A stretch of DNA of 64,000 bases from assembly GCA_903866255.1 (NCBI GenBank), contig CAIPMW010000019.1, forward strand, positions 1-64,000, given 5' to 3'. Made by a program: the position numbers and the translations under genes. The DNA comes from an uncultured Chlorobiaceae bacterium (GTDB taxonomy: Bacteria; Bacteroidota; Chlorobiia; Chlorobiales; Chlorobiaceae). Shown here piece by piece: positions 1 through 8,400 of this stretch (position 1 is its first letter; every line of letters begins with the position of its first letter). Below the pieces are notes generated by a model. That model saw only the letters and a list, made by a program, of their open reading frames with translations, did not search any database and was not told where the DNA came from.

Positions 1-38
1 AAAAAACCGATGCCGATCAGGTAAAAGGTGGTGCTCAT
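1..38 (-). CDS. ccoS: cbb3 oxidase assembly protein CcoS, N-terminal fragment
   Basis: Only the first 12 to 13 codons lie inside the window; they begin with ATG at 38 and read MSTTFYLIGIGF, the start of a hydrophobic segment. CcoS is a very small single-span membrane protein needed to insert cofactors into cbb3 oxidase. The call rests on position, 10 bases after the ccoI stop on the same strand, and on the hydrophobic N terminus. The remainder is off the left edge, so family membership cannot be confirmed here. Confidence 0.6.
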   Translation of the reverse strand, partial: MSTTFYLIGIGF

Positions 39-48
39 GGTTGCTTGG

Positions 49-2484
49 TCACAGGTTTTTCAGCCGCAGGGAGTTGCTTACCACAACAAGGGAGCTGGTC
101 ACCATCAGCAGTGCGGAGATGATGGGGTGCAGCACCCCCGAGACGGCAAGTGGCAGCGCTATGAGATTATACGAAAAGGCCCAGACAAGGTTCTGCCTGA
201 TGATGGAAAAACATCGCGAGGAGCTTGTGATCAGGGTGTTGATGAGCCTGAGATCGTCGTTCAGGATGGCAACGCTGGCGCTATCGAGGGCAATGGCGGA
301 GGCGTGGCCGAGGGTGACGCCGATGTCGGCTTCGGTCAGGGCGGGTGCGTCGTTGATGCCGTCGCCCACCATCATGACGCATGCTCCCTTTGCTTTCAGG
401 GCGCGGATCACCGCCGCTTTTTCGAGAGGACCAAGCCCGGCCTGCACGTCGGTAATGCCGCATCTGGCGGCGATGTAGTTGGCTACTCCACGGTTGTCGC
501 CGGTCAGTATCATCAGGGCAAACCCGTTTTTCCGCAGCCCATCAATCAGGGGAAGAGCGTCGTTACGCAGGTCATCAATCATCCCGATCACTCCGGCCAG
601 CTTGTTGCCGCAGGCGACCATCACCACGGTTTTGCCTTCAGCTTCGAGCGATGCGGTGTGAGCAATCTGTTCACGCTCCATCTGGACACCCTCCTCCTCC
701 ATAAAGGCTTTTGAGCCCGCCCGCCAGAGAGCTCCATCAATCACTCCTGAAACTCCTCTGCCCGGCGTTGCCCTGAACTGCGTTACCGTCAGCCGCTCAC
801 CCTGCCAGGCAGCCACAAGGGCGCGTCCGGTGGGGTGCTCCGAGGCGGCTTCGAGCGAGGCGACATGCTGCATCAACGTTGGCGTGAGGCCGTAGTCGTG
901 CAGGTCGGTCATGGAGGGTTTGCCAGTGGTGATGGTGCCGGTTTTGTCGAACACGACCGTGGTGGTTTTTGAGACGGTCTCAAAAATATCGCCCCCTTTG
1001 ACGAGAATACCTCTCTTTCCGGCAGTGGTGGTACCGACCAGAATAGCGAGCGGCGTTGCCAGACCAAGGGCGCAGGGGCAGGCGATGACGAGCACCGAGA
1101 CGGCGTTCATCAGGGCGGTGACGGTGCTGGCGGGGGTGATTTTCCAGTAAAGAAAGGTGGCAAGTGCGAGGATGATGGTGGCCGGTACAAAGTAACCGGC
1201 GGTTTTGTCGGCAATGCCCTGAATCGGCGCCTTGCGTGCCTGGGCATCCTCCACCGTGCGGATAATACGGGCCAGCAGGGTGCTCGCCGCATTGCCGGTG
1301 ACCTGGATGCGGAGCCGTCCATTCATGGAAAAGCTTCCGGCAAACACCTCGCTGTCCACTGTTTTCAGCACTGGATTTGATTCGCCGGTCAGCATCGCTT
1401 CGTTCACCTCAGCTTCGCCATCCACCACCCTGCCGTCAAGCGGAATCCGGTCGCCCGGGATGATCTCAATCATCTCGCCGCTTTGCACCGAAGCCACAGG
1501 CACCATGCTGGTTTCGCCACTCTCAGCCACCCTCAGCGCCTCATGGGGTTGCAGTTCAGCCAGCTCGGCAATGGCGTTGCCCGCCTTGAGCCTTGAACCT
1601 GCCTCCAGAAACCGGCCCAGCAGAATGAAGGTGATAATCATCGAGGCGGTATCGAAAAATATCTCCCCCCCGTAAAAAATCATGGCAATGCTGTAACCGT
1701 AGGCCGAGAGTGCGCCAAGCGCCACCAGCACATCCATGTTGAGCGTCAGCCGTCGCAATGAGCGGAGGGCGCTTGAGAGAAAGGGATAGCCCGAGTAGAA
1801 GAGCACCGGTGTGGCCAGCGCCCATGAAATAAGCTGGAATGCAAGCCGGTAGCGCTCCTCAATTCCCTCAAAAAAGCCTGCGTAAAGTGCGGTGGTAAAG
1901 AGCATGAGCTGCATGGAGAAAAATCCTGCCGTGCCGAAGCGCAGCAGCAGCTCCTGTTTCTCCCTGGCAAACATATCGGCACTTCCGTTGCCATGGCAGG
2001 GGTGGGGCAGGTAGCCGATGGAGCGGATGGCGTCCAGTATGGCCTCGAGGTTCACCTCTTCACCACTCCAGGTGATGGTTGCCTTGTGGGTGGCATAGTT
2101 CACCCTGACGGAGGGCAGGCCAACGATTTTCATCAGAAACTTTTCGATGAGCCAGACACAGGAGGCGCACCTGATGCCCGAGAGCAGCAGCTCAATCCGG
2201 TGCTCGTTGCCGCTGATGGTGACGGTGTCGCTGAAGGCTGAAGCCTGGAGTTTTACCCCGGTTGCCGGAGGACCGGGCTGCCAGTTGCACCGCTGGTTGT
2301 AGAAGGCATCAAGCGAATTGCTGTGGATAAGCTCGTAGACACCAAGGCAACCGTGACAACAAAAAACCTTGGATTCTCCGTTGCTCTCAACGATAATGGC
2401 CGATGCCCGGCTTGTCTCCTGCAGGCAGTGGTCGCAGCGCAACATTCCGTGAGATGGTTGCTCACTCCCTGACATTAAAGACAA
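49..2484 (-). CDS. ccoI: CcoI/FixI copper-transporting P-type ATPase
   Basis: This 811-residue P1B-type ATPase moves copper across the inner membrane for the binuclear centre of cbb3 oxidase. An N-terminal cysteine-rich metal-binding region (Cys17, Cys20, then a CCHGC cluster at 42-46) is followed by a heavy-metal-associated domain with GIRCASC at 103-109. The phosphatase motif TGES is at 366-369, the transmembrane CPC ion site at 469-471, the phosphorylation motif DKTGT at 513-517, and a GDGINDAP hinge lies further on. The N-terminal cysteine-rich domain is typical of the CcoI branch rather than plain CopA. Its start overlaps the preceding YtkA-like gene by 23 bases, implying translational coupling. 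Other in-frame ATGs at codons 4 and 14 are possible starts. Confidence 0.93.
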   Translation of the reverse strand: MSLMSGSEQPSHGMLRCDHCLQETSRASAIIVESNGESKVFCCHGCLGVYELIHSNSLDAFYNQRCNWQPGPPATGVKLQASAFSDTVTISGNEHRIELLLSGIRCASCVWLIEKFLMKIVGLPSVRVNYATHKATITWSGEEVNLEAILDAIRSIGYLPHPCHGNGSADMFAREKQELLLRFGTAGFFSMQLMLFTTALYAGFFEGIEERYRLAFQLISWALATPVLFYSGYPFLSSALRSLRRLTLNMDVLVALGALSAYGYSIAMIFYGGEIFFDTASMIITFILLGRFLEAGSRLKAGNAIAELAELQPHEALRVAESGETSMVPVASVQSGEMIEIIPGDRIPLDGRVVDGEAEVNEAMLTGESNPVLKTVDSEVFAGSFSMNGRLRIQVTGNAASTLLARIIRTVEDAQARKAPIQGIADKTAGYFVPATIILALATFLYWKITPASTVTALMNAVSVLVIACPCALGLATPLAILVGTTTAGKRGILVKGGDIFETVSKTTTVVFDKTGTITTGKPSMTDLHDYGLTPTLMQHVASLEAASEHPTGRALVAAWQGERLTVTQFRATPGRGVSGVIDGALWRAGSKAFMEEEGVQMEREQIAHTASLEAEGKTVVMVACGNKLAGVIGMIDDLRNDALPLIDGLRKNGFALMILTGDNRGVANYIAARCGITDVQAGLGPLEKAAVIRALKAKGACVMMVGDGINDAPALTEADIGVTLGHASAIALDSASVAILNDDLRLINTLITSSSRCFSIIRQNLVWAFSYNLIALPLAVSGVLHPIISALLMVTSSLVVVSNSLRLKNL

Positions 2485-2890
2485 ATGCCGGATTGTTCAG
2501 TGTATCGGAAAGAATGGTCGCCTGCCAGAGCGTACGACCGCTCATGCAGCGCACAATAATCCCTTTGCCCTCATAGAGGCAGGCGCTTTTTTTCACCAGC
2601 GTCACCTGATTTTTGCCCATCTGCATCCCTGGCATTGAGAGATCGAGCAGCAACGTCTCAGGCAGCTTGTCGCATGGGGTCACGGTGACACTGAAGGTAA
2701 GCTCCTTCATGTGCTTGACCGGTTTCGGTTCAATGTTCAGTGTCACCGTTCGCAGGCCTGCGGTAACGGTGCAGGCTTTTTCGTGAATGCTGTTATCCAC
2801 GGCTGTTGCATGGAGTGTGCTGCCTGCTGTCATCATGCAGGCGAAGAGTGCAAGGGTCGTGAAGCCCTTTATTTGACGTTGAAAAACCAT
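2462..2890 (-). CDS. Exported YtkA/FixH-like protein in the cbb3 operon
   Basis: A 142-residue protein with a signal-peptide-like N terminus (basic start, hydrophobic stretch, then HATA near residue 30). The rest looks like a small beta-sandwich with LSMPGMQMG and a later tryptophan, resembling YtkA-like/FixH folds that handle copper or assist oxidase assembly. It overlaps ccoH by 22 bases upstream and ccoI by 23 bases downstream, so it belongs to the oxidase assembly unit. The standard cco assembly set is G-H-I-S, so this is an extra member; it may be a second CcoH-like periplasmic factor. The methionines in MPGMQM could bind copper, but that is inference. Confidence 0.6.
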   Translation of the reverse strand: MVFQRQIKGFTTLALFACMMTAGSTLHATAVDNSIHEKACTVTAGLRTVTLNIEPKPVKHMKELTFSVTVTPCDKLPETLLLDLSMPGMQMGKNQVTLVKKSACLYEGKGIIVRCMSGRTLWQATILSDTLNNPAFVFNVRE

Positions 2891-3309
2891 TTTTTGCTGG
2901 TGACAAGTTGTTGCTGCTGTTTAAGGTCAATGCGAGCAAACCAAACTCCCTTGAAGGGAATCGTGGGGGTTGCCTGGTAGATACCCGGAGCCAGTTGACG
3001 CATGGTCATTGTCGAGTCGAAACGGGTGGTGGAGAGGTTGCCGATGAAGAGGGAGAGATCGCCCGTTTCGAGCGGTTTGCCGTGCGATGTGGCCTTGAGT
3101 CGAATGATGTTGTACCCTCTTTTCAGTGAATCCGGCTTGCTCACCTCAACAGCAAGCTGCTTTTCGGCAGCTTTCGACTGAAAATAACCCTTGCTGCTTT
3201 CGTAATAGTTGCTCTCAACCAACCCTTCAGCATCTCTGAAGGCGACATAGATGCCACTCCCCATGGCAAAAAAGAAGAGCGGGTAGATGATATAAAAAAA
3301 GAGCTTCAT
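2869..3309 (-). CDS. ccoH: cbb3 oxidase assembly protein CcoH/FixH
   Basis: A 146-residue protein with one N-terminal membrane span (about residues 3-22) followed by the family signature GLVESNYYESSKGY, close to the LVxxNYY motif of FixH, and a periplasmic beta-rich domain ending in KKWFFNV. FixH/CcoH assists copper delivery and stabilises cbb3 oxidase during assembly. The gene overlaps the end of ccoG by 4 bases and the start of the YtkA-like gene by 22 bases, so the three are probably translated together. Confidence 0.85.
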   Translation of the reverse strand: MKLFFYIIYPLFFFAMGSGIYVAFRDAEGLVESNYYESSKGYFQSKAAEKQLAVEVSKPDSLKRGYNIIRLKATSHGKPLETGDLSLFIGNLSTTRFDSTMTMRQLAPGIYQATPTIPFKGVWFARIDLKQQQQLVTSKKWFFNVK

Positions 3310-4409
3310 AAAAATCCGGCCTCTCTGTTTATTGAGATGGAACGCCCCGAAATGGTCAGATGAAGGTGCTCAAGCTTGCCGTTTGCCTTGACCAGAATAC
3401 GACCATGAATGGCGGAGAATGGTTTCAGCCGAAGCGTGTGCTCCCCAAGCAGGGTGACCATGTCGGGTGACGACAGTTCCAGCATGCGCTCCTCTCCGCT
3501 GTTGTTATGGATGCTGTAGGAGTAACGGTTCAACCCCGAGGGGAGCGTGGCGTTGTCGCGGGTCACCAGAAAATCAACCGCCGGGCGGCTCCAGATCAGC
3601 ACCAGAAGCGTGCTTGCTGCCACTGCGGCAGCGCCTCCCAGCCAAAAGGTTTTGGGGCGGAGTATCTTGCCTTTGTAGTTCGGAAAAGGGGGAATATGTT
3701 TTCTTGCGGTTTTTTCGACGCAGGCATCAATACACTCGGCACAGGCAATGCAGGCGGTGCTCAACCCCTGTTTGATGTCAATGCCGACCGGGCATACCTT
3801 GACGCAGGCATCACACTTCATGCAATCACGCTCCCGTGAAACATCATACTCGATGATGAGGGTATCCTTATCAAAAAAGAGATTCTGCAGCATGGCGTAG
3901 GGGCAGATGGACATGCAGAACTTTCTGCCGAGGAAAGCCAGCTCCAGAGAGACGACTGCCCAGAGCACAAGAAAAAAGGTGGTGATGGTGGGCGACACAA
4001 AAAGCGCCCTGAATGTCTCTGCAGGTGGAATAAAGTACCAGATCATGGTGAGGGAGACCAGAGCAGAGAGGAGGATCGGGAGCAGCTTTTCAACCTTTCG
4101 AGCCAGTTTTTTCCCAAAAAGTGTGGCGAGCCCCTCACCAAAATCAAGCAGCACCGTCTGGGGGCAGAGCCATCCGCACCAGACCCTTCCAAGAATGATG
4201 GTGACAAAGCTAATGAGAAGGAGAAAAAAGAGAGCAGCAGCAAGAACGAGATAAAACTCCCTCATCCAGATCACTGAGCCGAAGAGATGGAGTTTGAGCG
4301 TTGGAATATCGAACCGTAACGCACTTTCGCCATTAACGGTGACGAAGGGCAGGCCGGTGACGATGATGGCCTGCAGAAGTTCAAGAGCAGTTCGGTATTT
4401 TTTCCACAA
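3306..4409 (-). CDS. ccoG: cbb3 oxidase accessory protein CcoG (RdxA/FixG)
   Basis: A 367-residue polyferredoxin-type membrane protein. It has several hydrophobic spans, a CGWLCPQ motif after the second, and two ferredoxin cysteine sets, CMKCDACVKVCP and CIACAECIDAC, followed by another span and an Ig-like C-terminal domain. CcoG proteins are linked to reduction of copper(II) during cbb3 assembly. It is shorter than the roughly 470 residues common in Proteobacteria, mainly because the N and C termini are compact. It lies 27 bases after ccoP. Confidence 0.9.
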   Translation of the reverse strand: MWKKYRTALELLQAIIVTGLPFVTVNGESALRFDIPTLKLHLFGSVIWMREFYLVLAAALFFLLLISFVTIILGRVWCGWLCPQTVLLDFGEGLATLFGKKLARKVEKLLPILLSALVSLTMIWYFIPPAETFRALFVSPTITTFFLVLWAVVSLELAFLGRKFCMSICPYAMLQNLFFDKDTLIIEYDVSRERDCMKCDACVKVCPVGIDIKQGLSTACIACAECIDACVEKTARKHIPPFPNYKGKILRPKTFWLGGAAAVAASTLLVLIWSRPAVDFLVTRDNATLPSGLNRYSYSIHNNSGEERMLELSSPDMVTLLGEHTLRLKPFSAIHGRILVKANGKLEHLHLTISGRSISINREAGFL

Positions 4410-4436
4410 AATGGCTGACTCCGGAGTTGGTGAGCA

Positions 4437-4898
4437 TTACTTGTTTCTGAGGGTTTCCAGAAAAGCGATCACCTTGCTGATCTTGTCGGCACCAATCTGC
4501 GGAAGGAATGACGGCATGCCATTTGGTCTGCCTTTGGCAATGGTTTCAAAAAGAATCGCTTTGGTTGAGCCATACTTCAGGGTGGGGGCGGTAAGATTTG
4601 GGCCAATCAGCCCTTTGGCATCACCATTATGACAGGGGGCGCAGGTGTTGGCAAAAATCTCCTTGCCATCCTCAATAGCTTCGTGATTTCCTGAATAGTC
4701 CTTGACGGCAACAGCGCTCTCTGTTTTTTTTGCAGATGCCATCTCTTTGTCGAACTCTTTGTACACAGACCAGTTGGAGAACGCAGGGCTATAGGAGGCG
4801 ATGTAGCCGATCATGCAGATAATTCCAACAATGAAAAAGAAGATCCATCCTTTGGGAATACTGTTGTGGCCATCCTGTGGTTCCGGGGTATCATGCAT
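4437..4898 (-). CDS. ccoP: cbb3 oxidase subunit III, single-haem CcoP
   Basis: A 153-residue protein with an N-terminal membrane anchor (about residues 17-34) and a FixP-type tail (SNWSVYKEFDKEM), then one cytochrome c domain with CAPCH at 86-90 and a likely axial Met128 in GMPS. CcoP normally carries two c-type haems in roughly 300 residues and passes electrons to CcoO. Here only one CxxCH exists, so the electron entry route is shortened. There is no frameshift or second domain nearby. It sits between ccoQ and ccoG. Confidence 0.85.
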   Translation of the reverse strand: MHDTPEPQDGHNSIPKGWIFFFIVGIICMIGYIASYSPAFSNWSVYKEFDKEMASAKKTESAVAVKDYSGNHEAIEDGKEIFANTCAPCHNGDAKGLIGPNLTAPTLKYGSTKAILFETIAKGRPNGMPSFLPQIGADKISKVIAFLETLRNK

Positions 4899-4929
4899 GA
4901 TTCATCTCCATTTCGGTAAGTTCAGTTGT

Positions 4930-5058
4930 TCATTTATCATCTTCAAGCATTCGGTGCTTGGGCTCCTCAATCCGCTCTTTTCTTTTCGGGCTGTAGTAGT
5001 AAATAATAATCCCTGCCATAACAAGGGCAAGCAGCGAGGTGAAGAGAAAGTATGCCAT
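4930..5058 (-). CDS. ccoQ: cbb3 oxidase small subunit CcoQ
   Basis: A 42-codon gene read directly from the DNA. ATG is at 5058 and TGA at 4930-4932. The peptide begins MAYFLFTSLLALVMAGIII, a single membrane span, then YYYSPKRKERIEEP and an acidic tail. This matches the layout of CcoQ, a one-span subunit that stabilises cbb3 oxidase, including the aromatic-basic segment after the helix. It lies 12 bases after the ccoO stop and 31 bases before ccoP. Confidence 0.82.
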   Translation of the reverse strand: MAYFLFTSLLALVMAGIIIYYYSPKRKERIEEPKHRMLEDDK

Positions 5059-5070
5059 AATCTGACGAGG

Positions 5071-5742
5071 TTATTGATTTGTTTCCATACTCTTGACATC
5101 CCTTCCGAGCTTCTGGATATAGGCAACCAAGGCATCCATTTCGGTCAGCTCTTTGCGCAGTTCCAGAGGAGTGACGACGTTACGACTCTCTTTCGACGGG
5201 TAGTTTTCATCAGCCACTTTAGCGCGATACTCCTCAAGCTGCTGCTTCACCATCGCCTCGGTGTATCCATAGCCAAGCACAGTGGTTTTCTTGAAGGAGT
5301 AGCTGGTGTCGAGCCGATTCTTAGCAAGCCAGAAATAGGGGGGCATATTTGACTTTTCAAACATTCCCTGTGGTCTCTTGAAGTGCGTGTAATGCCATGA
5401 ATCAGGATATTTCCCGCCGACCCGGTTCAGATCGGGGCCGGTGCGCTTTGAGCCCCAGAGAAATGGTCGGTCATAGGCGAACTCCTCAGGTTTCGAGTAC
5501 TCACCATAGCGAAGCACCTCTGTCCGCAGTGGCCGCACCGTCTGGGTATGGCAGTTATTACACCCTTCACGCATATAGATATCGCGCCCCTCCTGTTCAA
5601 CAGCCGTGTAGGGCTTGATGTATGCGCTGACAGGTTGTGTCGAAGGCATAAAGAGAGGAATAAAAACGGTGACCGTGGTACCAATCAGGATGACAGCGGC
5701 TGAAAGGATGGCAAAAACAACCGGTTTTGAAGTGATTCCCAT
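5071..5742 (-). CDS. ccoO: cbb3 oxidase subunit II, monohaem cytochrome c CcoO
   Basis: A 223-residue membrane-anchored cytochrome c. An N-terminal span covers about residues 8-31, the haem site CNNCHTQ is at 61-67, and the likely axial methionine is Met133 in NMPPYFWL. The surrounding YGEYSKPEEF and GSKRTGPDL segments are typical of CcoO. It accepts electrons from CcoP and passes them to the haem b of CcoN. It starts 15 bases after ccoN. Length matches the family. Confidence 0.95.
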   Translation of the reverse strand: MGITSKPVVFAILSAAVILIGTTVTVFIPLFMPSTQPVSAYIKPYTAVEQEGRDIYMREGCNNCHTQTVRPLRTEVLRYGEYSKPEEFAYDRPFLWGSKRTGPDLNRVGGKYPDSWHYTHFKRPQGMFEKSNMPPYFWLAKNRLDTSYSFKKTTVLGYGYTEAMVKQQLEEYRAKVADENYPSKESRNVVTPLELRKELTEMDALVAYIQKLGRDVKSMETNQ

Positions 5743-5757
5743 GATGGCAGCTCCTGT

Positions 5758-7164
5758 TTATAAAATTGACGGTGACGCTTTTCCCGGCTCTTGCTCCTGG
5801 CGGACGGTCATGACCAGATTCCATGCAAAAACAAGTATCCCGATAAAGAAGACTACCCCTGCTCCAAAGCGAAGCTGATAGTAGGGGTAGAGTGAGGCAA
5901 CCGTATCAAGAAAATTGTACATGAGCGATCCATCGGGATTTGTTGCCTTCCACATGGCGCCCTGCTGAATTCCGGCAATCCACATCGCCGATGTCCAGAC
6001 GATCTGGCCAACCATCATCAGCCAGAAATGGATGTTTGCAAGCTTGACACTGTAAATCTCCCTGTCGTAGATACGGGGAATCATGTAGTAGAAGGAGGCT
6101 GAAATGATCATGGTTACCCAGCCCATAGTCCCCATGTGGACATGGCCCGGAACCCAGTCGGTGTAGTGAAAGAAGGCACTCAGGGTTCTCAGCCCCTGAA
6201 GCGGCCCCTGAAGGGTCTGAAGCCCGTAAAAGGTGATGCCTGCAATAAAGAACTTGACCAGATAGTTGGTGCGCATCTGATCCCAGTTGCCATTCAGGGT
6301 GTAGTAGCCGTTGACGACCGAACCCCACGATGGCGCAATCATAAAGAGGCTGAATCCCATAGCCACCGTCTGGAGCCACTCGGGCAACGGGCTGAGCATG
6401 AGATGGTGGGCACCTGTCCAGAGATAGGCAAAGTTCAACGACCAGAATGAGACGATGGAGAGGCGATGGCTGTAGATCGGCAGGTTTGAGACTTTGGGAA
6501 GAAAATAGTAGAACATCGCAAGGATGGGAACCGTAAAGATAAATCCTACAACGTTATGGCCATACCACCACTCCACGTTGGCATCGTTTGCTCCTGAATA
6601 GATGGTATAGGACTTGAAGAGGGATATGGGAATTTCGAGGTTGTTGACGATATAGAGAATGGCAATGGCAACCGTCATGGCAATAATGTACCAGAGAGAG
6701 ATGTACATCTGCTTCTCCTGCCGTTTGATCAACGTTCCAAAGACGTTGATGGCAAACATCACCCAGAAGGTAACAACCCCGATATCAATCGGCCACTCAA
6801 GCTCGCCATATTCGCGAGTTGTGTTCATGCCTGCAAAAAGGCTCAGTGCTCCAAGGGCTATGACCGTATTGAACAGGTACAGATGTGCCTGGGCAAGCCG
6901 GGGAAAGGCGATCGGCGTTCTGGTCAGCCGTTGTAGCATGTAATAGGTTGCCGCAAAAATTGCGGCAAGGCCAAACCCGAGTCCCAGTCCGTTGGTGTGC
7001 ACTACCCGAAGACGTCCGAAGCTGAGCCAGGGGGTAAGATTCAGCGCCGGATTAAACATCTCGAAGGCAATCCAGAGGCCTACCACCAGACCGATAACAA
7101 GCCAGAAGAGTGCCGAAAATGCAAAACCGCGCACTACCCTGTAGTTGTACCCTGTGTCGCTCAT
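5758..7164 (-). CDS. ccoN: cbb3 oxidase catalytic subunit I CcoN
   Basis: A 468-residue, roughly twelve-span haem-copper oxidase subunit. Histidines expected for the metal sites are visible: RVVHTNGLGLG for a haem ligand, WWYGHN for copper B, AHHLMLSPLP for the paired copper histidines, and VPGHVHMGTMGW for the two haem ligands near the C terminus. It reduces oxygen to water with high affinity and pumps protons. It is the first gene of the cco operon. A sequence block shared with the cydA upstream region lies 32 bases before its ATG. Confidence 0.96.
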   Translation of the reverse strand: MSDTGYNYRVVRGFAFSALFWLVIGLVVGLWIAFEMFNPALNLTPWLSFGRLRVVHTNGLGLGFGLAAIFAATYYMLQRLTRTPIAFPRLAQAHLYLFNTVIALGALSLFAGMNTTREYGELEWPIDIGVVTFWVMFAINVFGTLIKRQEKQMYISLWYIIAMTVAIAILYIVNNLEIPISLFKSYTIYSGANDANVEWWYGHNVVGFIFTVPILAMFYYFLPKVSNLPIYSHRLSIVSFWSLNFAYLWTGAHHLMLSPLPEWLQTVAMGFSLFMIAPSWGSVVNGYYTLNGNWDQMRTNYLVKFFIAGITFYGLQTLQGPLQGLRTLSAFFHYTDWVPGHVHMGTMGWVTMIISASFYYMIPRIYDREIYSVKLANIHFWLMMVGQIVWTSAMWIAGIQQGAMWKATNPDGSLMYNFLDTVASLYPYYQLRFGAGVVFFIGILVFAWNLVMTVRQEQEPGKASPSIL

Positions 7165-7195
7165 ATCTTCCTCCAGATCTTTTTATAGTTATAGA

Positions 7196-7225
7196 GGAAT
7201 GTAATGAGAAATATGGAATAAAGTT
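7196..7225 (-). promoter_or_regulatory. Element upstream of ccoN shared with cydA
   Basis: On the plus strand this begins GGAATGTAA and contains TATGGAA. A 23-base core is 21/23 identical to 11236-11258, which lies in the same orientation before cydA. Distances to the two start codons are 32 and 45 bases. It could be a promoter or a binding site for a redox or oxygen regulator common to both terminal oxidases. No regulator can be named from sequence. Confidence 0.5.
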
Positions 7226-7226
7226 A

Positions 7227-7653
7227 GCCCTGAAGGGGCATAATCTCCTAACATAGGGTGCCGCCCTATGATTCTCTACGCCTCTCAGTCCCACGTCGTG
7301 GCAGTCCTATGAACAGAAAGAACTCCTCAGCCCCGAAGGGGGCGCGATCACCCAACATAGGGTGCAGCCCTATGATTCTCTACGCATCTCAGTCCCACGT
7401 CGTGGCAGTCCTATGAACAGGAAGAACTCCTCAGCCCTGAAGGGGGCGAGATCACCTAACATAGGGTGCCGCCCTATGATTCTCTACGCCTCTCAGTCCC
7501 ACGTCGCGGCAGCCCTATGAACAGGAAGAACTCCTCAGCCCTGAAGGGGCGCGATCACCTAACATAGGGTGCAGCCCTATGATTCTCTAAGCCTCTCAGT
7601 CCCACGTCGCGGCAGCCCTATGGCTCGAAGCTCCATGTAAGAGGAACGGCTCC
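7227..7653. repeat. Tandem array of four ~104-bp palindromic REP-like units
   Basis: Four near-identical units begin at about 7227, 7330, 7434 and 7538, spaced 103-104 bases, and a truncated fifth starts at 7657. Each unit opens with a small hairpin of the type GCCCCGAAGGGGGC, then CATAGGGTGCAGCCCTATG (7-bp stem) and CCACGTCGTGG (palindrome). The array abuts the 3' end of an IS200-like transposase gene, whose stop codon falls inside the last repeat start. This is the arrangement of REP sequences beside a REP-associated tyrosine transposase. There is no CRISPR-like spacer variation: whole units repeat. Confidence 0.85.
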
Positions 7654-8106
7654 TCAGCCCCAAACATAACGCTCATCATATTCTACGTTATACTGCTTCA
7701 GGAGCATTCTGTACTCTTCCTGAAAAGTTTTTTTATGATGATGTTCGTGTTGATTGACGATGTATGCAATGGCAGTATCTCTCTCTGACGGATAGACAGA
7801 AAATGCACCATAACCGTCTTGCCAATAAAAATGACGATATGCGCCATCTTTACTTTTTATCCATTTTGAAGAATGGGATTTTGCCTCTTCTACCAATTTG
7901 ATCAAGGCTACTTTTTTTGACAACATGCAGAGGATATGAACATGATCGACATATCCCCCGACCTGAATAACCTGACAGTCGAGTTTGTTACAGATACCGC
8001 CAAGATAGCTGTGCAGTTCTGACTCTACAGGGGGGTGTATCAGCGGTTGGCGGTGTTTGGTGGTGAAGACGATGTGTACGTAATTTTTTACGAGTGATTG
8101 TCCCAT
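7654..8106 (-). mobile_element. IS200/IS605-type Y1 transposase, REP-associated (RAYT-like)
   Basis: A 150-residue single-domain HUH endonuclease of the Y1 transposase family. It has VDHVHIL with the HUH histidines at 55 and 57, and the catalytic tyrosine Tyr115 in AYIVNQHEHHHKKTF, the usual YIxNQ-HH signature. Length (about 150) and the intact reading frame suggest a functional protein. It lies between two palindromic repeat arrays rather than inside a typical IS with a tnpB. That fits domesticated REP-associated transposases that mobilise or maintain REP sequences. It separates the cco and cyd operons. Confidence 0.88.
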
Positions 8107-8169
8107 GGTGCTGTCCCTTTATGCTGTGCTGTTTGTGGTGGTAATCGATGGGCTTTACGTGTTGTTTGT

Positions 8170-8226
8170 GATCATCGATGGGCACCACCCATCGTTAGCA
8201 TATTCCGCCCCTTCGGGGCTTTATCA
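8170..8226. repeat. REP-like unit flanking the transposase start side
   Basis: It contains CGATGGGCACCACCCATCG (7-bp stem) followed by GCCCCTTCGGGGC (5-bp stem), the inverse-orientation partner of the GCCCCGAAGGGGC hairpins on the other side of the transposase. The same two-hairpin order recurs at 8519-8567, 8661-8707 and 51711-51757. It may be a transposase recognition end. Confidence 0.7.
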
Positions 8227-8353
8227 TCCATATAATACTGAATTTTTAACATTAAAAAACTTTTTTATGCGATGTGTAGTTCTGTGAGCTTGGGTGTATG
8301 GGGGGGGCCTCCTATGGGGGGCCTCATGCGAGTGCTTCCTGTCAGGCTCTATT

Positions 8354-8400
8354 CTCAGTATTCCAGCTCTGAATCCGTCGTTACTCTCTGCCCGAATACA
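8354..8400 (-). pseudogene. Decayed second copy of the cydB 3' end
   Basis: On the minus strand these 47 bases encode VFGQRVTTDSELEY and a stop, against VFRQRVTGDSELEY and a stop at the true cydB end (8785-8830). By my alignment 37 of 47 bases match and most differences are transitions. The copy is separated from cydB by the repeat block at 8401-8774. This suggests that insertion or recombination of the repeats duplicated or replaced the cydB tail. Confidence 0.75.

Noticed and set aside
4902-5135. A 77-codon minus-strand frame overlapping ccoQ and ccoO
   Set aside because: It is out of frame with both, and ccoQ explains the region.
7227-7653. Possible CRISPR array
   Set aside because: The repeat unit of about 104 bases is nearly identical end to end with no unique spacers, and no cas gene is nearby.
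8105-8287. Small plus-strand frame antisense to the transposase start
   Set aside because: It lies within repeat hairpins and shows no conserved protein features.
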